Shown one piece after another: positions 24,952 to 29,612 of a stretch of 29,612 bases of DNA. Each line of letters begins with the position of its first letter. Position 1 is the first letter of the stretch. Origin of the DNA: Promethearchaeia archaeon (lineage in GTDB: Archaea; Asgardarchaeota; Lokiarchaeia; Sigyniarchaeales; SOKP01); contig JAHQWS010000223.1 in NCBI GenBank assembly GCA_029856295.1, forward strand, positions 1 through 29,612, given 5' to 3'. The translations under genes and the position numbers were made by a program. Below the pieces are notes generated by a model, which saw only the letters and a list, made by a program, of their open reading frames with translations, did no database searches and had not been told where the DNA came from.

Positions 24952-26373
24952 ATGACAGTATTGTCTTCTGAAGATGAAGAATATACCGGGAAGATGTTTA
25001 AACGGCCCGATAAAAAGCAAGAGATTGGATTTGCACTTTCTTCATTTTACATACTGTTGTTTGGATTATGGGGATCCCTTCAATTTTATGCCGTGACAGT
25101 CCTTTTGATTCCTATATTTATTATTCCGATTATTTACCTTATTTTTTCCATTGTTGACGGTTTTAACGATCCGCTTATCGGGTATTATACAGATCGATCA
25201 AAACGATTTACCGAAAAATACGGAAAGCGCTATCCATGGATTATAATTGGAAGCATACTGGCCCCAATACCTCTTATTTTAGCTTTTATTCCGATCTCTA
25301 CCTCTGTAGTTATTACTGTTATATGGATAACTGTAATGATGTGTTTATTTGAAACCTTCGCTACCCTCCGTGAAATAAGTCAAGAAGCTCTCTTCCCAGA
25401 TTTATTCCGATACGAAGATCAAAGGTCGACAGTTTTAGGTATTGGGATGTTTTTTACTTTAGTGGCTCAGCTAATAGCTGCTATTTCTATCCCATTAATC
25501 ATTGCAAGCTTAGGTGGAGCAACTGAATCAATCGCATTTATCGGTGCAGCGATCTTTATTATCGCATTAACCTATTTAGTGTCAATACCTTACGCTATCT
25601 GGGGTGTTAAAGAATCAGAGGAAATGAAACAAATGAGATTAAGGTTAGATCAAGAAGCGAAAGAACACGAGTCTGTAAAAAAAGTCGTTAAACGAATCTT
25701 TAAAGATAAAAACTGGATGGGACTAATTATTGCGTTCCTTATATGGGGCACTGGAGGGCTTTGCTATATAGGAGGAATGAATTATTTTGTGCTCCATTAT
25801 CTTGGATTAGGAATAGAAGTAATGGTTTTACCGGGTCTATTACTTATTGCCAGCGCAGTAGGCTCAATACCCTTTTGGGTGAAATTGTCGAGGAAAATTA
25901 GTGCAAAAAAATTGTATATTGTAGGCTTGAGTTTTTCTGCTATTGGATTTTTCGCATTCTTCTTCGTTATCGATTATACCGGATACGTCATTATGAGTGC
26001 TTTCATGGGTATAGTCTGGGGCGGCAATTGGGGGATTGTTAATAAGATGGTACAAGCACAGGCAATTGATAATGCTGCTGTTACAAATTGTAAGCGAGAG
26101 GAAGCCTCATATGCGGGAATCTTTCGCGTTTTTTCTGCTTTTACATATTTCTTTCAAAGTCTTATTTTTGTTGTAGTCTGGACTTTAACAGGATATACCC
26201 CTGAAAAAAGAGCAAATCAAACTGAGCTTGCTAGATTAGGATTGAAATTAAATGTATCTTTAATCCCGGCTGCCCTTGCTGTAGTGTCTATCATCATCTT
26301 TGCAATTATGTATTCTATAACTGAAGAAAAGGCACTTATAAATAAAACAAAATTAGTTGAGATGGGTCTTTAA
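24952..26373 (+). CDS. GPH/MelB-type sugar:cation symporter (MFS), paralog group
   Basis: A 473-residue transporter with about 12 membrane segments. It carries VDGFNDPLIGYYTDRSKRF and EKYGKRYPWIIIG (GPH signature), LREISQEALFPDLFRYEDQR, a charged central loop LDQEAKEHESVKKVVKRIFKDKNWM between the two six-helix halves, and the tail K-L-V-E-M-G-L. It is the closest relative of the minus-strand symporter at 23313. The sulfatase-fold enzyme 74 nt downstream suggests a transporter-enzyme pair, as at 16403-19311. It may have its own leaderless promoter. Confidence 0.83.
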   Translation: MTVLSSEDEEYTGKMFKRPDKKQEIGFALSSFYILLFGLWGSLQFYAVTVLLIPIFIIPIIYLIFSIVDGFNDPLIGYYTDRSKRFTEKYGKRYPWIIIGSILAPIPLILAFIPISTSVVITVIWITVMMCLFETFATLREISQEALFPDLFRYEDQRSTVLGIGMFFTLVAQLIAAISIPLIIASLGGATESIAFIGAAIFIIALTYLVSIPYAIWGVKESEEMKQMRLRLDQEAKEHESVKKVVKRIFKDKNWMGLIIAFLIWGTGGLCYIGGMNYFVLHYLGLGIEVMVLPGLLLIASAVGSIPFWVKLSRKISAKKLYIVGLSFSAIGFFAFFFVIDYTGYVIMSAFMGIVWGGNWGIVNKMVQAQAIDNAAVTNCKREEASYAGIFRVFSAFTYFFQSLIFVVVWTLTGYTPEKRANQTELARLGLKLNVSLIPAALAVVSIIIFAIMYSITEEKALINKTKLVEMGL

Positions 26374-26416
26374 ACCATCCTTGACTAATTTTCCTATTTT
26401 TATTCAATATAAAAAA

Positions 26417-26428
26417 TTTTTAAAAATC
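26417..26428 (+). promoter_or_regulatory. TATA-like box before the Thr-type sulfatase-fold gene
   Basis: TTTTTAAAAATC is centred about 26 nt before the ATG at 26448, again the leaderless geometry. In such AT-rich sequence it could be chance. Confidence 0.3.
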
Positions 26429-26447
26429 ATTAATAATTTGCCTAAGT

Positions 26448-27878
26448 ATGAGAATATTCCTAATAATATTTGACACATTGCGAAAAGACCATACAGGTAA
26501 GACGTATGGAAATGATTGGATACAAACACCTCATTTTGATGCTTTTGCAAAAGATTCTATTGTATTTGATAAGGCGTATCCTGAATCATTGCCCACTATT
26601 ACTGTTCGGAGAGCTATACATACCGGTATACGAACTTTTCCCTTTAACCATAAGAGGCCGGAACTCAGAACCGATGATATTGTCAAAATTCCGGGATGGC
26701 ATCCGATCCCCACTCAACAGACCCACTTAGCGGAATATTTGAAAAAGCAGGGATTTGTATCATCATTTATTACAAGTGCGTACCACCAATTTAAGCCAAA
26801 TATGAATTTTCATCTCGGATTCGATCAATGGAATTGGATAAGAGGCCATGAGGGTGATAAATTTAGAGCAATATTTCGTGAAGGAAGTAGCAAACTCAAA
26901 CAACTACTTAAAGAACACTCGGTTAAAGAGCTTGCCGGCAGAGCATATCAGAGACGTGTGTTAAAAACTCACATTTCTAATGTTCAAGGAAGAAAAGAGG
27001 AGACGGACTATTTTCCCGGGCAAACGTTTAGTAAGGCGGTAGAGTTTGTGAGGGATACATTAGATTTCAAAAAGGTATTCTGTCTTATTGATGAGTTTGA
27101 TCCGCATGAACCTTGGGATCCACCTCAGAAATATCGTGATCTTTATATAGAGAAACACTATAGCGGTAATAAAATTATTACACCCGCTTATCGAAGGGAT
27201 CTCAACTACCTTACGGAAGAGGAACTGAAATATATGAGAGGTTGTTATGCAGGAGAAGTTTCGATGTGCGATAATTGGTTCGGATATTTTATTGATGAAC
27301 TAAAGAGAGTTGGATTATATGATGAATCATTAATTATATTAATAAGCGATCATGGACATAGCATTGGAGAACATAATGCTACAGGTAAAATTCCGATGAA
27401 TATATATCCTGAATTGGTTGATATACCCTTTATGATTAAACCACCGGGCAATTTAAATGGTCCCAAAAGAATTAGATCCCCCTATGTTTATGATCATGAT
27501 ATTTTACCAACAATCTTTGGATTCTTAAATCAAGACAAGCCGGAAGTTTTTGATGGAATAGACCTTTCTATTTTTGCTGAACAAGATGATCAAGTTTTAG
27601 AACATCGGGATTATATTACCTGTGGATTTCATGCGTTTACTTTATATAAAGATGATCATTACGCATTAATTACATCGAATAATAGGATTTTCCAAAAATT
27701 ATTTGATTTATCAAAAGACCCATATTGGAATGAAAACATAGCAGATGACAATCCGGATATATGCGATGAGCTTTTCAAAGTAATAGAAAAGGATGCAAAA
27801 GGGGACCTACTTATGGAAGAAGAATCACAATTGTGGAGATCATCGGAATGGTACTCGGAAAAAAAAACTAGTGATTAA
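26448..27878 (+). CDS. sulfatase-fold hydrolase with Thr at the nucleophile position
   Basis: A 476-residue alkaline-phosphatase-superfamily protein. D9 in IIFDTLRKDH and ISDHGHSIGEH (metal and product binding) place it with sulfatases, but the FGly signature C-x-P-x-R is replaced by T50-I-T-V-R54 in ESLPTITVRRAIHTG, aligned by the shared following TG. Such a protein cannot form formylglycine; Thr could act directly as a nucleophile, as in nucleotide pyrophosphatases/phosphodiesterases. A phosphodiesterase or phosphonate/phosphate-ester hydrolase role is therefore as likely as sulfate ester cleavage. It has no signal peptide. It follows a GPH symporter after 74 nt. FDPHEPWDPP is the equivalent of the FPDPHHP substrate-side block of the other two. 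Confidence 0.8.
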   Translation: MRIFLIIFDTLRKDHTGKTYGNDWIQTPHFDAFAKDSIVFDKAYPESLPTITVRRAIHTGIRTFPFNHKRPELRTDDIVKIPGWHPIPTQQTHLAEYLKKQGFVSSFITSAYHQFKPNMNFHLGFDQWNWIRGHEGDKFRAIFREGSSKLKQLLKEHSVKELAGRAYQRRVLKTHISNVQGRKEETDYFPGQTFSKAVEFVRDTLDFKKVFCLIDEFDPHEPWDPPQKYRDLYIEKHYSGNKIITPAYRRDLNYLTEEELKYMRGCYAGEVSMCDNWFGYFIDELKRVGLYDESLIILISDHGHSIGEHNATGKIPMNIYPELVDIPFMIKPPGNLNGPKRIRSPYVYDHDILPTIFGFLNQDKPEVFDGIDLSIFAEQDDQVLEHRDYITCGFHAFTLYKDDHYALITSNNRIFQKLFDLSKDPYWNENIADDNPDICDELFKVIEKDAKGDLLMEEESQLWRSSEWYSEKKTSD

Positions 27879-27896
27879 TAATGTATGCTAAAGATA

Positions 27897-27905
27897 TTTA
27901 TATTA
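27897..27905 (+). promoter_or_regulatory. TATA box of the first GNAT gene
   Basis: TTTATATTA is centred about 27 nt upstream of the ATG at 27928 with no ribosome site between, fitting a leaderless promoter. Confidence 0.4.
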
Positions 27906-27927
27906 CTTCATTTCTTTATTTTTTATC

Positions 27928-28527
27928 ATGACTAAACCTAAATCCGAAGATTGGTTTAATCAGATCAGAAAAAATATTAGAGACACTTTTCAAAATATTA
28001 CCACAGAGATTCTAGATGTATTTGAAGAACGTCCATCTTATGTTGACATGAGGCTACCTGTTGAAAAAATTACACAAGAATTTGAAGATTCTTTGAAAGA
28101 AAAAATCGAACATAGTGTAGTTCATGCGGAGATGCGAGAAGCTACAAAGGGAGATAGTGAAAAAATATTTAAGATATATGGTAAAGCATGGCAATCCACT
28201 TCAATGCCATTTCGACAGGTTAGTCAAGAAACTTTTTTAAAATTCCAAAAACATTTCAACACTATATTTTTAATTGCTCGTGTCGATTCTATTGATGGTG
28301 GATTTATCCTCATCCATTTTGAGGGAAAAAATAACGATATTGGCGTAATTAATGGATTAGGAGTCTTACCTCAATTCCAACATAAAGGTTTGGGTACTAC
28401 TCTCGCAATAGCAGCTTGGAATTACTTCAAAGAGAGAGGCGTTAGGGAGCTTAGATGTGAGGTTCATAAGGATAATAAAATTCCATATGCATTTATCAAA
28501 GGTCTTGGCTTCGAAGAAATGCTTTAA
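27928..28527 (+). CDS. GNAT-family N-acetyltransferase with extra N-terminal module (tandem copy 1)
   Basis: A 199-residue protein. Residues about 70-199 form a GNAT acetyltransferase: GLGVLPQFQHKGLGTTL holds the acetyl-CoA loop Q-H-K-G-L-G (151-156), and NKIPYAFIKGLGFEE is the usual ending. Residues 1-65 form an unrecognised charged helical module (DWFNQIRKNIRDTFQNI...MRLPVEKITQEFEDSLKEK) shared with the next gene. It ends abruptly at GFEEML. The minus-one frame continues from there to a TAA at 28566-28568 with a plausible tail (ALKEPSFEFIKGEYK), so a frameshift may have trimmed the C terminus. The substrate is unknown; the target could be a small amine or protein. Confidence 0.75.
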   Translation: MTKPKSEDWFNQIRKNIRDTFQNITTEILDVFEERPSYVDMRLPVEKITQEFEDSLKEKIEHSVVHAEMREATKGDSEKIFKIYGKAWQSTSMPFRQVSQETFLKFQKHFNTIFLIARVDSIDGGFILIHFEGKNNDIGVINGLGVLPQFQHKGLGTTLAIAAWNYFKERGVRELRCEVHKDNKIPYAFIKGLGFEEML

Positions 28528-28630
28528 AGGAACCATCTTTTGAGTTTATAAAAGGAGAATATAAATAATAAAATAACAAATATCAAATTATAGTTTTATT
28601 TCAACTAATAATACCACACTTTGAAATATC

Positions 28631-28641
28631 TATAAAAAAAT
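28631..28641 (+). promoter_or_regulatory. TATA box of the second GNAT gene, leaderless spacing
   Basis: TATAAAAAAAT starts 31 nt and is centred about 26 nt before the ATG at 28662. No ribosome site lies in between. This is the best-looking TATA box in the window. Confidence 0.45.
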
Positions 28642-28661
28642 AAAAATACATTTTGATATAA

Positions 28662-29294
28662 ATGTCAGATGATCAATCCAAGAGCCGTTTTAGCCTTAAA
28701 AAAGATAAAGTTAGAAGTGCTTTTCAACATGTTGTAGATGGAGTAACGCAACTATTTTACAATCGTGTGAATTATATCCAAATGAGGTTACCAGTTGATA
28801 AGATAACAAAGGAATTTGAGGATTCATTAAGAGAGAAAACTGAGCATAATGTGGTTCATGCTAAATTTCGCGAAGCAAGCGAAGAAGATATTGAACACAT
28901 AATGAAAGTGTATGATCTTGCATGGCATTCAAGTCCAATGCCAATAAGGGAGGTGGGCAAAGACACATTCTTAAAAATTTTTAAAGACCCCACATCTATA
29001 TTTTTAATTGCAAGCATCGATTCCAAGGATGCTGGTTTCATTCTCTTAGATTTTGAAGGAAAAAATAACGAAGTTGGTATAATTGGAGGTTTAGGTGTTT
29101 TACCGAAGTTCCAGCATAAAGGGTTAGGCACTATTTTAGCAATGGCTGCATGGGACCATATTAAAAAAAAAGGAGCTAAGGAGCTTAGATGTGAAGTCTA
29201 TAAGGATAATAGGATACCGTATTCTTTCATAAAAAGCCTTGGTTTTGAAGAATATTCTAAGGGTATGGTTGATCAAGGTCATTTTATGAAATAA
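28662..29294 (+). CDS. GNAT-family N-acetyltransferase with extra N-terminal module (tandem copy 2)
   Basis: A 210-residue paralog of the preceding gene. It shares the N-terminal module (MRLPVDKITKEFEDSLREK at about residues 41-59), the acetyl-CoA loop Q-H-K-G-L-G at the same residues 151-156, and ELRCEVYKDNRIPYSFIKSLGFEE. It continues 13 residues beyond the point where copy 1 stops, ending GHFMK. Each copy has its own TATA-like box, so they may be expressed separately. It is an acetyltransferase by fold; the acceptor cannot be told. The 134-nt gap between the two holds only the promoter. Confidence 0.78.
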   Translation: MSDDQSKSRFSLKKDKVRSAFQHVVDGVTQLFYNRVNYIQMRLPVDKITKEFEDSLREKTEHNVVHAKFREASEEDIEHIMKVYDLAWHSSPMPIREVGKDTFLKIFKDPTSIFLIASIDSKDAGFILLDFEGKNNEVGIIGGLGVLPKFQHKGLGTILAMAAWDHIKKKGAKELRCEVYKDNRIPYSFIKSLGFEEYSKGMVDQGHFMK

Positions 29295-29392
29295 ATTTCT
29301 CAATTACTCAACCTTTCTATAATATAAAGCCATGGAACTATGTAAAAATTTTTAATCTCAGATAAATTTAAAAGAATAATATCAAAAATTAG

Positions 29393-29401
29393 TTTTTTTT
29401 T
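29393..29401 (+). terminator. T-tract terminator after the second GNAT gene
   Basis: Nine T about 100 nt after the stop, in the 150-nt gap (29295-29444) before the convergent HAD gene; the rest of the gap shows nothing recognisable. Confidence 0.35.
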
Positions 29402-29444
29402 ATAAATAAGAGCACTTAATCTATTTACCAAAATTTTAAGGTAA

Positions 29445-29612
29445 TTATAAGTTGAGTATTTCGTTTAATTGCTCAATAACAAAATCAGGGTTGTATTCCC
29501 AAGCACCATAACCATCGGGATACTTATGTCTATCTCTTCTTACTAAACATGCTGAGATATTTGCTTTTTTTGCAGCGTAAACATCTACGATCGAATCACC
29601 AATCATTATAGC
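29445..29612 (-). CDS. HAD-superfamily hydrolase, C-terminal fragment (5' end outside window)
   Basis: The minus strand is open from the window edge to a TAA at 29447-29445 and gives 55 residues. MIGDSIVDVYAAKKANISACLVRRD matches HAD motif IV (GDS..D) followed by the usual A.A..A strand of phosphoglycolate-phosphatase-like enzymes, with a short C-terminal helix FVIEQLNEIL. The nucleophile Asp motif is upstream and unseen. It is likely a small-molecule phosphatase; the substrate is unknown. Confidence 0.8.
   Translation of the reverse strand, partial: AIMIGDSIVDVYAAKKANISACLVRRDRHKYPDGYGAWEYNPDFVIEQLNEILNL

Noticed and set aside
1..29612. CRISPR arrays, transposases, integrases or attachment sites
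   Set aside because: No regularly spaced repeats and no transposase- or integrase-like protein were seen in the coding frames.
1..29612. Defence or secretion system
   Set aside because: All recognisable genes are metabolic, lipid, transport or orphan; none carries nuclease, helicase, toxin or secretion motifs.

Overview
The window reads as about 29.6 kb of AT-rich, gene-dense archaeal chromosome. The clearest marker is a three-gene ether-lipid cluster on the minus strand: geranylgeranylglyceryl phosphate synthase, a geranylgeranyl reductase and a dolichol/phytol kinase-like membrane protein. Several genes also have a TATA-like box about 26-28 nt before the start codon, as expected for leaderless archaeal transcripts. 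The low GC, the many bacterial-looking sugar-catabolism genes, a CPxC/CxH orphan protein and a 7TM orphan suggest an Asgard (Promethearchaeota, perhaps Lokiarchaeia-like) genome. That placement is an inference; no ribosomal or eukaryotic-signature gene is present to confirm it.

Layout. Bases 1-174 hold the tail of an alpha/beta hydrolase. Bases 344-7198 form a plus-strand, probably co-transcribed run: KDG-type sugar kinase, beta-keto acid cleavage enzyme (DUF849), URO-D family protein, GPH-type sugar symporter, SDR dehydrogenase and formylglycine-type sulfatase. Bases 7231-9820 (minus) hold an M24 metallopeptidase-fold enzyme, a second SDR and a PHP phosphoesterase. A Gfo/Idh/MocA oxidoreductase follows at 9964-11091 (plus). 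The ether-lipid cluster occupies 11121-14153 (minus). A second URO-D family protein (plus) converges on a TetR regulator (minus), and that regulator is divergent from a second GPH symporter followed by two sulfatases (16403-21206). Two orphans (7TM and zinc-knuckle) lie at 21327-23015. A divergent pair of closely related GPH symporters follows, the plus-strand one leading into a fourth sulfatase-fold enzyme that has Thr in place of the catalytic Cys. Two tandem paralogous GNAT acetyltransferases and the C-terminal end of a HAD hydrolase close the window.

How it may work together. Four GPH/MelB-type symporters and four sulfatase-fold proteins are interleaved, and none of the sulfatases has a visible signal peptide. 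The simplest reading is a scavenging locus: small sulfated organics or sugars are imported intact, desulfated in the cytoplasm, oxidised by the SDR and Gfo/Idh enzymes, phosphorylated by the PfkB kinase and cleaved further, possibly with URO-D proteins acting on methyl or carboxyl groups. The substrate cannot be told from sequence. No sulfatase-maturating enzyme (FGE or anSME), glycoside hydrolase or aldolase is encoded here, so the pathway must draw on genes elsewhere.
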